A stretch of DNA of 64,000 bases, from NCBI RefSeq assembly GCF_040151475.1, contig NZ_JBDKWG010000132.1, positions 117,982 through 181,981 on the forward strand. Direction: 5' to 3'. The translations under genes and the position numbers were made by a program. Origin of the DNA: CAXBNB01 sp040151475. Lineage in GTDB: Bacteria > Bacteroidota > Bacteroidia > Cytophagales > Cyclobacteriaceae. This document shows positions 1 to 8,431 of this stretch, piece after piece. The notes beneath the pieces are model-generated. The model made no database searches. It was not told where the DNA came from and was given only the letters and a program-made list of their open reading frames with translations. The first letter of the stretch is position 1; each line of letters starts with the position of its first letter.

Positions 1-2
1 TA

Positions 3-962
3 ATGGCACCAAGAGCCACTGAAGAACAAATTTATGAGTTGGTAATTAGAGATTTAACAGATGCCGCTACAGAACTCGAAGGTACAAATGCAGCAGGAAG
101 GATTGGAGCCGATGCAGCAAATGCACTTCTGGCCAGAGTCTATTTGTATAGAGGAGATTATGCCAATGCATTGATCCACGCAAAGAATGTGATTAATACT
201 CAGAGGTATGAACTTTTTGATGACTATGCCGATGCTTTTACACCAGAAAATGATAATGGTATTGAACACATTTTTCAGGTACAATACCTTACAGGGGAGC
301 GAAACAGTGGCATACCAGGAAATTTTGGGCCAAGGGCTCCATCTGGTCCTTATGCAAAGTCTTTTTGGGCAGGTACTGTAGTAGGAGGATCCTACGCTCC
401 ATCACCAGAGTTTGTTGCTGAAAATCCAACTTCTTATCGCAGGTCAGTAACATTGGCAGACAGCTATGAGCACATAGATGGTGTCACAGGAACCATCACT
501 ATGGAAGAAGTTTATGGTGGGACTTTTCCCTACTATATCAGCAAATTTGATGACAGGGAAGCTGAATTTTTATCAGGTTTAAACTTTACAGTCATCAGGT
601 ATGCCGATATCTTGTTGATCGCTGCTGAAGCACTTAATGAAGAAAGTCCGGCTGACGATGACAAATATACATGGATAAACCTGGTGAGAGAAAGAGCCAG
701 AAATGGAGTAGAAACAGATTTGCCTGATCTGTCAGGTTTAACACAAGATCAGTTTAGAACGGCAGTTTTGGAAGAGCGAAGATTTGAATTGGCATTTGAA
801 GGTCAGAGGGCATGGGATTTGAAAAGGAGAAGTCAGTTTTTAACCAGGCTAAGAGCCCAGGGAAAAAATGTGGAAGACTACATGTTGTTGTTCCCAATTC
901 CGGATACTCAGAGAAAGTTAAATACCAGCCTTACTCAAAATTTGGGATGGGAAGTAGAATAA
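3..962 (+). CDS. SusD/RagB-family outer-membrane glycan-binding protein, 5' truncated by window edge
   Basis: The reading frame is open to the left edge, so this is the C-terminal about 320 residues of a protein that is normally about 500 residues long; the ATG at 3 is internal. SusD-like features are the TPR-type helical text around residues 38-60 (LLARVYLYRGDYANALIHA), the segment RYADILLIAAEALNE and the C-terminal signature ERRFELAFEGQRAWDLKR followed by LFPIPDTQ. SusD lipoproteins sit on the cell surface as lids of SusC porins and bind oligosaccharides; the partner SusC should lie just left of the window. A Rho-independent terminator follows. It is a different SusD from the one at 8432, so two SusCD pairs flank this locus. 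Confidence 0.93.
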   Translation: MAPRATEEQIYELVIRDLTDAATELEGTNAAGRIGADAANALLARVYLYRGDYANALIHAKNVINTQRYELFDDYADAFTPENDNGIEHIFQVQYLTGERNSGIPGNFGPRAPSGPYAKSFWAGTVVGGSYAPSPEFVAENPTSYRRSVTLADSYEHIDGVTGTITMEEVYGGTFPYYISKFDDREAEFLSGLNFTVIRYADILLIAAEALNEESPADDDKYTWINLVRERARNGVETDLPDLSGLTQDQFRTAVLEERRFELAFEGQRAWDLKRRSQFLTRLRAQGKNVEDYMLLFPIPDTQRKLNTSLTQNLGWEVE

Positions 963-991
963 AAACACGCTAAATAATTAGAAATAAAAAT

Positions 992-1026
992 AAGGAGAAG
1001 TATTATTAGTGCTTCTCCTTATTTTT
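992..1026 (+). terminator. Rho-independent terminator after the first SusD
   Basis: A 9-bp perfect stem (AAGGAGAAG at 992-1000 with CTTCTCCTT at 1012-1020) has an 11-nt loop and is followed by a T-rich tract. It closes the upstream SusCD transcription unit. Confidence 0.85.
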
Positions 1027-1035
1027 TCAAACGAT

Positions 1036-1237
1036 ATGAAAAGAAGTTTACAGATTGCTGTAGCATTACTCGTTATAGTATTTGTTGATAGAGTCCATCA
1101 AATCATGCTAATCAGTTAAATTGCCAGGGTCGAACAACAAAGTTGAATGGGAAGAGAAAGAAAATGGTGTACTCATCAAATCTTCTGACCTGATTGGTGA
1201 ATATGCCTGGGTGTATAAGATTGAAATGAATTTGTAA
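1036..1237 (+). pseudogene. Remnant of a GH29 alpha-L-fucosidase (N-terminal signal plus C-terminal tail, middle deleted)
   Basis: An ATG at 1036 opens a 27-codon reading frame with a signal-peptide-like start (MKRSLQIAVALLVIVF), which stops at 1117-1119. In a different frame a run from about 1115 to the TAA at 1235-1237 reads VKLPGSNNKVEWEEKENG, then VLIKSSDLIGEYAWVYKIEM. This matches the end of GH29 alpha-L-fucosidases as I know them (a leucine-glycine turn, a V-x-W strand, an I-x-x-P-like strand and a final A-W-V-x-K-I). The pattern fits a secreted fucosidase gene that lost its whole catalytic middle. It sits between a SusD terminator and a sulfatase, where a PUL hydrolase is expected. The assignment rests on about 40 residues, and the two halves could come from different genes. 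Confidence 0.5.
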
Positions 1238-1256
1238 TAGAATAAATCCAATAATT

Positions 1257-2711
1257 ATGAAGTTTATTTTTTCACTAAGTATTGTTTCTGCGCTTTTGAT
1301 TGGTTGCTTATCTCCCGGTAAGGAATCTAAAGAACAAAAGCCACCCAATTTTTTATTTGTAATAGTTGATGACCAGTCACCTTTTGACCTCAAGACTTAT
1401 GATCCATCATCTATCCTCGAAACACCAAACATTGACCGATTGGCATCAGAAGGAGTGGTTTTTGAAAGTGCCCGACATATGGGTTCTTTTTTGGGAGCAG
1501 TATGTACACCCTCAAGACATATGGTTATGAGTGGCAGGACACTTTGGCATCTGCCATCTATAAGAGGATATGATAACCCTAACCCACCTGAAAATTTAGA
1601 ACAACAAACAATAGGAGCTGTCTTTAATCGAGCGGGTTATAAAACTATGCGAACCTGTAAAAAAGGAAATTCTTATGGTGCGGCTAATCAGCAGTTTTCT
1701 GTGGTGAAAGATGCAGGAAAACGGGGAGACACGCCGGAAACAGGAAGTGCATGGCATGCTGATCAGGTATTAAATTATTTAAACGAAAGAGATAGTACCA
1801 ATACAGAAGACCCGTTCTTTATCTATTTTGGGTTTTCTCATCCTCATGATCCAAGGAATGGTACACCAGAGTTGCTTGAAAAATACGGAGCGGTCAATCA
1901 TACAGATAAAAACAGCTTACCCCTATTTAATCCAAAACAACCGGAGCTTCCACCTAATTACCTTGGTGAGCATCCCTTTCATCATGGACATCCTAATCTT
2001 AGAGATGAAGTAGCTGTTAGTGGTGTTTGGAAGAATAGGGATACTACCACAGTTCGAAATGAGTTGGGTAGAGAGTTTGCCTGCTCTGAGAACATAGACA
2101 TTCAATTAGGAAGGGTATTGGATAAACTGGAAAAAATGGGGGAGTTGGATAATACTTATATTGTCTATACATCAGATCATGGTATAGCAATAGGCCGTCA
2201 TGGATTGATGGGTAAGCAGAATTTGTATGAACACACATGGAGGGTTCCCATGATTGTGAAGGGGCCTGATATCCCAAAGGGCAAACGAGTTAAGGGAAAT
2301 GTTTACCTGCTTGATCTGCTTCCAACATTCTGTGATTTGGCTGGTATCAACTCTCCGCCAACAGTAGAGGGGAAGAGTTTCAAACCAGTGCTTGAGGGAA
2401 AAGAAGAAACTATTAGAGACGTTATGTATGCGGTTTACTCTGGCGGGACTAAACCGGGAATGCGTTGTGTGATGAAAGACAATTGGAAGCTGATAAAGTA
2501 TGATGTGATGGATGGTGAAGTGAGAGAAACCCAGTTGTTTGACCTTAATGAAAATCCCCATGAGTTTCTTCCAGAACACGGCAGATCAAAACCTTTGCAA
2601 ACCAATCTGGCTAATGATGAAGCTTTTCTGGATAAGAAAATGGAAATGGAGGCACTTTTGCTTTCAGAAATGAAAAAGCATGATGACCCATATAGATTGT
2701 GGGATCAGTAA
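1257..2711 (+). CDS. S1-family sulfatase, lipoprotein
   Basis: Predicted formylglycine-dependent sulfatase of 484 residues that removes sulfate esters from a polysaccharide. A lipobox (ALLIGC, Cys17) suggests surface or periplasmic anchoring. Metal ligands are the D38-D39 pair after the first strand and D307-H308 (YTSDHGIAIGRHG). The maturation motif is C83-T-P-S-R87, where Cys83 should be oxidised to formylglycine by anSME or FGE; no such maturase is in the window. It resembles the sulfatase at 11979 (shared G-x-HGL-x-GKQ and RVP text), so the two are likely paralogues of one subfamily. The ATG at 1257 directly follows the fucosidase remnant. Substrate cannot be read from sequence. Confidence 0.93.
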   Translation: MKFIFSLSIVSALLIGCLSPGKESKEQKPPNFLFVIVDDQSPFDLKTYDPSSILETPNIDRLASEGVVFESARHMGSFLGAVCTPSRHMVMSGRTLWHLPSIRGYDNPNPPENLEQQTIGAVFNRAGYKTMRTCKKGNSYGAANQQFSVVKDAGKRGDTPETGSAWHADQVLNYLNERDSTNTEDPFFIYFGFSHPHDPRNGTPELLEKYGAVNHTDKNSLPLFNPKQPELPPNYLGEHPFHHGHPNLRDEVAVSGVWKNRDTTTVRNELGREFACSENIDIQLGRVLDKLEKMGELDNTYIVYTSDHGIAIGRHGLMGKQNLYEHTWRVPMIVKGPDIPKGKRVKGNVYLLDLLPTFCDLAGINSPPTVEGKSFKPVLEGKEETIRDVMYAVYSGGTKPGMRCVMKDNWKLIKYDVMDGEVRETQLFDLNENPHEFLPEHGRSKPLQTNLANDEAFLDKKMEMEALLLSEMKKHDDPYRLWDQ

Positions 2712-2938
2712 TGATTACTTAACACAGATGCCAATTCTAAATTTCAGGGAATTACTATGACCTCCTCACCATACTGGGATGGACTTTTTACAATAGCAAT
2801 TATTCGTCAACTTGAATATCATTATTTCCTAAATTTTATATCAGATATTCAAGAATTTAAACTTTTATAAAAAGAAAATTCTAAATTGGTCTTTCTATTT
2901 GGTTTAAAATAGTTGAAAGAAGGAAAACTAATGTCAAA

Positions 2939-3568
2939 GTGACCAATCAGGAATTAATCGAGCGCATATTAAAGTATGACGATGAAGAAGCTTATAAAGT
3001 ATTCTTTCATCGTATGTATGGGCGTTTGATTAATTTTTCTATTTACTATGTTAAAAAAGTTGAGATTGCCGAAGATGTTGTGTCGGATGTATTTGTCAAT
3101 TTTCTCCGTGCTAAGAATAAATTTGATCAAATAGACAATGTGGAAGCATTTTTCTATACGGCAGTCAAGAATCAGTCGCATAAGTATATCAGAAAGAAAA
3201 AAACGTCTGATCTTCTTTTTACACAAGCCTCCAGTGAAGATTACCAGATAAAATCGAACATTAGGCCGGATCTGGAGCTGATAAACAAAGAATTACATGA
3301 GGTATTGCTAAATGCTATGGAGCAACTCCCGCCTCAAAGAAAGATGATTTTTCAGTTGGTGAAATTTGATGGCCTTAAGTATAGTGAGGTGGCTATGTCT
3401 CTTGACATATCTCAGAAGACGGTTGAAAAACACATGACTCTTTCCCTAAAAATAGTACGAGAAATTGTGACGGACTACTTACAAGATAAAGGTACAAAGA
3501 CCAAGGCAATAAAAAGATCTTTATGGCTATTGTCTGTTTCAATTCTCGTATGGTTATGCACTTTCTAG
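2939..3568 (+). CDS. ECF RNA polymerase sigma factor, FecI-like
   Basis: Sigma-70 region 2 spans about residues 9-75 and region 4 about 120-178 (LPPQRKMIFQLVKFDGLKYSEVAMSLDISQKTVEKHM). A short hydrophobic tail (193-209, LWLLSVSILVWLCTF) is seen in other Bacteroidota FecI-type sigmas. The start is GTG at 2939: the nearby ATG at 2931 is out of frame and the next in-frame ATG (residue 26) would remove region 2 residues. It is followed by a FecR anti-sigma gene and a SusC carrying an STN domain, the usual trans-envelope cascade in which substrate-loaded SusC signals through FecR to free this sigma factor and switch on the polysaccharide locus. Confidence 0.93.
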   Translation: MTNQELIERILKYDDEEAYKVFFHRMYGRLINFSIYYVKKVEIAEDVVSDVFVNFLRAKNKFDQIDNVEAFFYTAVKNQSHKYIRKKKTSDLLFTQASSEDYQIKSNIRPDLELINKELHEVLLNAMEQLPPQRKMIFQLVKFDGLKYSEVAMSLDISQKTVEKHMTLSLKIVREIVTDYLQDKGTKTKAIKRSLWLLSVSILVWLCTF

Positions 3569-3617
3569 TTTGCTGGCTATTTTGCTATTTATCTTTCTTT
3601 ATTCCTGAGGTAAAAAT

Positions 3618-3750
3618 CAGGGCAAACGCATTTAAAAAATCCTGCTATCCCCTGATTGGTTCAGGGGTCTCTTAGGGTAGTCTGTGGCTTTAAGAGATAC
3701 CTCAACTGGTGCGGTAAGGAGGGATTGGTTTTTAAATACATTTGCCCTGG
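3618..3750 (+). repeat. Interspersed palindromic repeat, family 2 copy A
   Basis: This is a 133-bp intergenic element with terminal inverted repeats: CAGGGCAAACGCATTTAAAA at the left and the reverse complement of TTTTAAATACATTTGCCCTG at the right. The interior (TTTAAGAGATACC, GTGCGGTAAGG) matches the reverse complement of the element at 44070-44218, and its left arm matches 34642-34709. It encodes nothing and lies between the sigma factor and fecR. Confidence 0.7.
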
Positions 3751-3834
3751 GGTAGAAATCCCTTTTTTTAGTTTTTTTCATTTTACCGTAGGGTATTTTC
3801 CTTTTTCTGGTTCATTCTTATAACAATTAGGATT

Positions 3835-4827
3835 ATGAATCAAGAAATAGATAGGATCATAGCTTCCGAGATCAACGGAACCGCAACCGAATCGGAAAAG
3901 GAGGCTCTAAAAGAATGGATAAAAACCGATCCGTTAAATGAAGGCGTTTATGAAAACATTACTGGTTTTCTGGCCACAAAATATGCCAACTTAGAGATCA
4001 TCAACGAAGAAGAGGTAAGGGATCAAATATGGAAAAAAGCCCATAATGGTTCGGTTGGTAAAACAAGAAGGTTTTTTTACCCTCGTATGGTTAAGATTGC
4101 TGCTGCAGTTTTGATTCTGATTGTTTCAGGAATAGCTGTTTTCAATTTTGTGAATAAGCAAATTACTAGTCAAACACAAAATGAAATCAGCCTGATAGAA
4201 AAAGTAACATTACCCGGTGTTAAGTCCACCATTCACCTGCCTGATGGAAGTAAAGTAATTTTAAACTCGTCCAGTAACATATCTTTCGCTGAAAAATTTA
4301 GTGACTCTGTGAGGTGGGTAAAGTTGGAAGGTGAGGCGTTCTTCGATGTAGCTAAGAATCCTGATAAACCATTTATAGTACAATCTGGCAATATTTTAAC
4401 GAGAGCCATAGGAACCAGCTTTAATATTAAAAGTCATTCGTCAAGTGTGGATGTTTCTTTGGTTGAAGGGATTGTAGCCGTGAAGGGATTTGATTCACGA
4501 AGTGAAGTCGAGAGTACTATTCTTAATTCCGGGGAGTATATTTCCTACGAAGGAGATAAAATTAAGAGCACTGGCAACTTTAATGTCAGGGATGTGATTG
4601 GCTGGAAAGACGGGTTGTTGATATTCAAAAACGCTGATTTTGAAACTGCAATTGGAAAACTGGAAAATTGGTATGGAGTGCATATCACAACTGTAGGTTC
4701 AGTTCCCCACTGGAGTCTGAATGGTACTTACGATAATGATAATTTGGAGAATATACTAAAAGCTTTAAGCCATAGTCAAAACTTCAAGTATGAAATTTCC
4801 GGGAATAATATAAAAATAAATTTATGA
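3835..4827 (+). CDS. FecR-family anti-sigma factor
   Basis: Single-pass inner-membrane regulator of 330 residues. The N-terminal cytoplasmic part (1-80) should bind the ECF sigma factor encoded just upstream. The membrane helix is about 86-106 (VKIAAAVLILIVSGIAVFNF). The periplasmic FecR domain is about 125-220 (LPGVKSTIHLPDGSKVILNS, then WVKLEGEAFFDVAKNPDKPF). The C-terminal DUF4974 region (about 262-328) normally contacts the STN domain of the outer-membrane transporter. The next gene is a SusC with an STN domain, which makes this a complete sigma/anti-sigma/transducer set. Confidence 0.95.
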   Translation: MNQEIDRIIASEINGTATESEKEALKEWIKTDPLNEGVYENITGFLATKYANLEIINEEEVRDQIWKKAHNGSVGKTRRFFYPRMVKIAAAVLILIVSGIAVFNFVNKQITSQTQNEISLIEKVTLPGVKSTIHLPDGSKVILNSSSNISFAEKFSDSVRWVKLEGEAFFDVAKNPDKPFIVQSGNILTRAIGTSFNIKSHSSSVDVSLVEGIVAVKGFDSRSEVESTILNSGEYISYEGDKIKSTGNFNVRDVIGWKDGLLIFKNADFETAIGKLENWYGVHITTVGSVPHWSLNGTYDNDNLENILKALSHSQNFKYEISGNNIKINL

Positions 4828-4853
4828 AAGAGAATGAATATGGATAAAAATAA

Positions 4854-4917
4854 CCGATAGCGGAAAGCTATCGGCTACTTTCTGAATTCCCATCCGTGGA
4901 CCAACACTTGTGGGAAT
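4854..4917 (+). other. Two adjacent hairpins between fecR and susC
   Basis: The first hairpin has an 8-bp perfect stem (CCGATAGC 4854-4861 with GCTATCGG 4867-4874, 5-nt loop). The second has a 7-bp stem (ATTCCCA 4886-4892 with TGGGAAT 4911-4917). Neither has a T-tract, so they are not classic terminators. They could be mRNA processing or stability elements separating low-level regulator from high-level susCD expression. Confidence 0.4.
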
Positions 4918-4950
4918 CATTAAATGATTGTTTAAAAAACACTTAAAATT

Positions 4951-7900
4951 ATGCAAAATAAATTACTATTAGCAGTACTCATGCTGTCAAAATTTCTATT
5001 TTATGGGGTTGCCTGTCAGGTATTTGTAGTTACCATGATATTAGGACATAGCTCGGAGGCACAAAAATACCAGAGTGTAAAAGAAAAACGCATTAGCCTG
5101 GAATTGAAAAACGTAAGCTTGAAGAAGGCACTGAATGGATTGGAAAAAAAGACAGGTTATTCATTTACTTATGATGACAAGAGCTTGAACGACCAAATAA
5201 AGCTTGATTTGATTGGTGAAGACAAATTGGTTTATGATTATCTGTTGGAATTGTCAAAAAAAGGGGATTTATACTTTAAGCAGTATAATAATTCCATTTC
5301 AGTATTTCGCCAGGGGCAAAAAAAGGAAAGAAAAATAATACAGGTGATTGAGCAGATGGCTGATGTTGACATCTCCGGAAAAATCACCGATGAAACGGGT
5401 GAAGGTTTGCCGGGTGCCTCTGTGCTGATTAAAGGTACAACGACAGGTACTACTACCGACCTTGATGGCAATTACTACCTCACGGCACCTGAGCAGTCTA
5501 TTATAGTGGTGTCTTTTGTGGGGTACAAAACCAGCGAAATTTTAATGACGGGGCAAAATGTGATCGATGTGCAAATGGAATTGGATGCCGAGCAGTTGGA
5601 AGAAGTGGTAGTAGTAGGCTTTGGTACACAGGAGTCTCGTAAAGTAGTGAGTTCAGTTTCCCAGGTAACCGGAGAAGAATTGGCCGTTGACAAAAGACCA
5701 GTTACCAGTATACAATCTGCCTTAATAGGTTCTATTCCGGGTTTAAGGGGCTTAAATGCTAATGGTAGGCCAGGAAGCACTCCTTCTTTTTCCATAAGGG
5801 GGCCCAGCACATTGAACAATGCCAATATTCTGATTATCATAGATGGGTTCGAAGGTAACCTTGCCGATCTGGATCCTCAAACTGTGGAGAGCGTGAGTAT
5901 TCTAAAAGATGCTGCTGCAGTGGCAGTTTATGGTGCCAGGGGTGCCAATGGAGTAATGTTGGTGACTACCAAATCCACCAAAAGGAATGAAGGGCTTTCT
6001 GTATCCTACAGCTATAATGTTTCCAACCAATCCCCCAAAGATATTCCCGGTACATTGAACTCTCTGGAGCTTATGGAATTTGAGAATATTGCAGTGACTG
6101 GTGACCCCAGCGGTAGTGTGGCAGGTTCACCATACGGCACAGCGGAGTTGGATCTTGCACGCAGTGGGTTTTACCCGGAAACTGTATGGCCTGAAGAACT
6201 TTATGATAGCGGAGCTGGCCAACAATCCCACAATCTCGCTCTGCAAGGCGGATCAGAAAAAACAGGCTACCTGATCAATGCAAGTTACCTGAAACAGAAT
6301 GGGTTTGTTATTGGAACTGATGATTTCAAAAGGATGAACCTCCGGTTGAAAATAGACACTGACGTTACGGATTGGTTGACTGTGGGTATCAATGCTTTAA
6401 TTACCAATAGGATTACCAATAGTACCCCGGCCAATTCAGGAGATGGGCTTCTGGGGTCACCGTTTTTTCCGGTAAAGACAGTGGATGGTATATGGGTGGA
6501 CAAAGGAAGCCCAGGAACTGCTAACCCTATAGCTGAAGCCGCTTCTGGAAGTTTCACCAAAACCAACAGGGATGCGGTCAACCTGCAGCTATATGCCAAA
6601 TTGAAGCCGCTGAAAGGGCTGACCATTGAGCAGAGGGTTTCGTTTCTAAAAAACAATACGAACACCAGGGACTGGGACAATGTCTATGACCATGTAAAGC
6701 TGGATCTTGCCGATCCTGATTCGTACACCAACCCAGAATCAACGGGTAGAGAGTATGCTTTTGGAAGCAGTGATTCCCGTCGATTGACTTTGACCTCCTC
6801 AAGTGATTATTCCATTAAATCGCTGAGTACTATTAAATACCAATGGTACAGGGACAATCATCATGTAGATGTGTTGCTGGGTTTTCAATCGGAGCAAGGT
6901 GAAGCCGAATCTTTTCAGGCAGGACGAACAGGGTTTTTGTTGGATAACCTTATCGACATGTCTTTAGGACAAATGGCCAATCCAAACATCGGTGGTGGTA
7001 TAGGAAACACATCGGGTAGAGGAGGAAATGCAACCACACTGTCTTATTTCGGAAGGGTCAATTACGACTTTCAGGGACGTTACCTGGCAGAATTCAGCTT
7101 TAGAAGGGATGGTAGTTCCAATTTTCTCGCCAGCAACAGGTGGGCCTTTTTCCCTGCCCTGGCAGTTGGGTGGAATATTGCGGAAGAATCTTTCCTGAAT
7201 GCCACAGATTTTATTGACAAACTTAAACTGAGGGCATCCTATGGTAAAGCAGGGGATGATTCCGGTGTGGGCCGCAGGGTAACACAACTTGTGACCCTGG
7301 ACGTGACCGGGTACCCAATTGGAGGCGAAATTCAGCCAAGGTTGTTTTTAGGGGCACCTGCAAGCCGTGATTTGCAATGGGAGACATCCACCACATTTAA
7401 CACTGGCCTGGACTTCTCTTTGTGGAAGGGGAAACTTCAAGTGAACTCCGAGTATTACATTACCAATAGAGAAGACATTCTGGACGAAGTGCTCACTCCC
7501 AAAGAGTTTGGTTTTGGCAATGTGCCGGCCAACCTCTATGCGGTGAAGAGCTGGGGCTGGGAACTGGAATTGAGGCATGACAGCAACATTGGTGATGTTC
7601 GATATTGGGTTTCTTCAAACATCACAAACTATGACAATGAGATCACAGATTTGGCTGGAAGGGAACAACCCAACTTTGCTGTAGGGCAAAGTATAAACGA
7701 TCGTTTCGGATTCCAAACAGATGGTTTTTTCGATAACCAGGAAGAGATAGACGCCTACGTGCAGGAAGACGGTGCTACAGCCATAGACCAATCAAATGTT
7801 GGCGGTAGCTTTATTGGTGGTTATAAATTTATAGATCAGGTAACCGTGGACACCAACAATGATGGGGTACCGGATGCCCGCGATGGGGTTATAGATGGAG

Positions 7901-8421
7901 ATGACAGGGTTATCCTGGACGAGAACAGTGCCACCAACCTGAACCTGGGTATTGGCCTTGGACTTTCCTACAAAGGGTTCGCACTTTCTGCAAGGTTTTA
8001 TGGAGCTTTGGATAGAGACCAGTGGTGGAATGGATCAAGCCAACACGAACCCTTTTTGAATGGTACCAATGCCTTTGATTATCAACTAAATTACTGGACA
8101 ACTGATAATCCAAATGCATTTTTCCCGGTTCCTCAGGGGAATGGTATACAGGGTTACAACTCAGATGTATCACACCTCATGTTCAACAATGAGTTTATCA
8201 AGCTTCAAAACATCACCCTTTCATATGACTTTGGTTCGAAGATGCTGGACAAACTCAAGTTTGTCAGGGGGTTGAACCTGATTGTTTCGATAGAAAATAT
8301 TGGGACGATGTGGACCAACAGTCCTGCCTACGAGTATGGTTGGGACCCGGAGCTTGGCGTGGGGTCGGTTGACTATCCACTGCCATTTACAACTTCGTTT
8401 GGTATAAATGTTAAATTTTGA
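4951..8421 (+). CDS. SusC/RagA-family TonB-linked outer-membrane transporter with STN signalling domain
   Basis: 1156-residue outer-membrane importer of oligosaccharides. In order: signal region 1-37, STN signalling domain about 46-118, carboxypeptidase-regulatory-like domain about 139-213 (GKITDETGEGLPGASVLIKG), the TonB-box-like EEVVVVGFGTQ at 217-227, plug domain about 230-335 (SIRGPSTLNNANILIIIDG, then YGARGANGVMLVTTK), then the 22-strand barrel ending in an aromatic residue (INVKF). The STN domain indicates signalling to FecR. It forms a two-gene unit with the SusD beginning 10 bp downstream. Uptake requires TonB/ExbBD encoded elsewhere. Confidence 0.97.
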   Translation: MQNKLLLAVLMLSKFLFYGVACQVFVVTMILGHSSEAQKYQSVKEKRISLELKNVSLKKALNGLEKKTGYSFTYDDKSLNDQIKLDLIGEDKLVYDYLLELSKKGDLYFKQYNNSISVFRQGQKKERKIIQVIEQMADVDISGKITDETGEGLPGASVLIKGTTTGTTTDLDGNYYLTAPEQSIIVVSFVGYKTSEILMTGQNVIDVQMELDAEQLEEVVVVGFGTQESRKVVSSVSQVTGEELAVDKRPVTSIQSALIGSIPGLRGLNANGRPGSTPSFSIRGPSTLNNANILIIIDGFEGNLADLDPQTVESVSILKDAAAVAVYGARGANGVMLVTTKSTKRNEGLSVSYSYNVSNQSPKDIPGTLNSLELMEFENIAVTGDPSGSVAGSPYGTAELDLARSGFYPETVWPEELYDSGAGQQSHNLALQGGSEKTGYLINASYLKQNGFVIGTDDFKRMNLRLKIDTDVTDWLTVGINALITNRITNSTPANSGDGLLGSPFFPVKTVDGIWVDKGSPGTANPIAEAASGSFTKTNRDAVNLQLYAKLKPLKGLTIEQRVSFLKNNTNTRDWDNVYDHVKLDLADPDSYTNPESTGREYAFGSSDSRRLTLTSSSDYSIKSLSTIKYQWYRDNHHVDVLLGFQSEQGEAESFQAGRTGFLLDNLIDMSLGQMANPNIGGGIGNTSGRGGNATTLSYFGRVNYDFQGRYLAEFSFRRDGSSNFLASNRWAFFPALAVGWNIAEESFLNATDFIDKLKLRASYGKAGDDSGVGRRVTQLVTLDVTGYPIGGEIQPRLFLGAPASRDLQWETSTTFNTGLDFSLWKGKLQVNSEYYITNREDILDEVLTPKEFGFGNVPANLYAVKSWGWELELRHDSNIGDVRYWVSSNITNYDNEITDLAGREQPNFAVGQSINDRFGFQTDGFFDNQEEIDAYVQEDGATAIDQSNVGGSFIGGYKFIDQVTVDTNNDGVPDARDGVIDGDDRVILDENSATNLNLGIGLGLSYKGFALSARFYGALDRDQWWNGSSQHEPFLNGTNAFDYQLNYWTTDNPNAFFPVPQGNGIQGYNSDVSHLMFNNEFIKLQNITLSYDFGSKMLDKLKFVRGLNLIVSIENIGTMWTNSPAYEYGWDPELGVGSVDYPLPFTTSFGINVKF

Positions 8422-8431
8422 TTGAGAAGAC

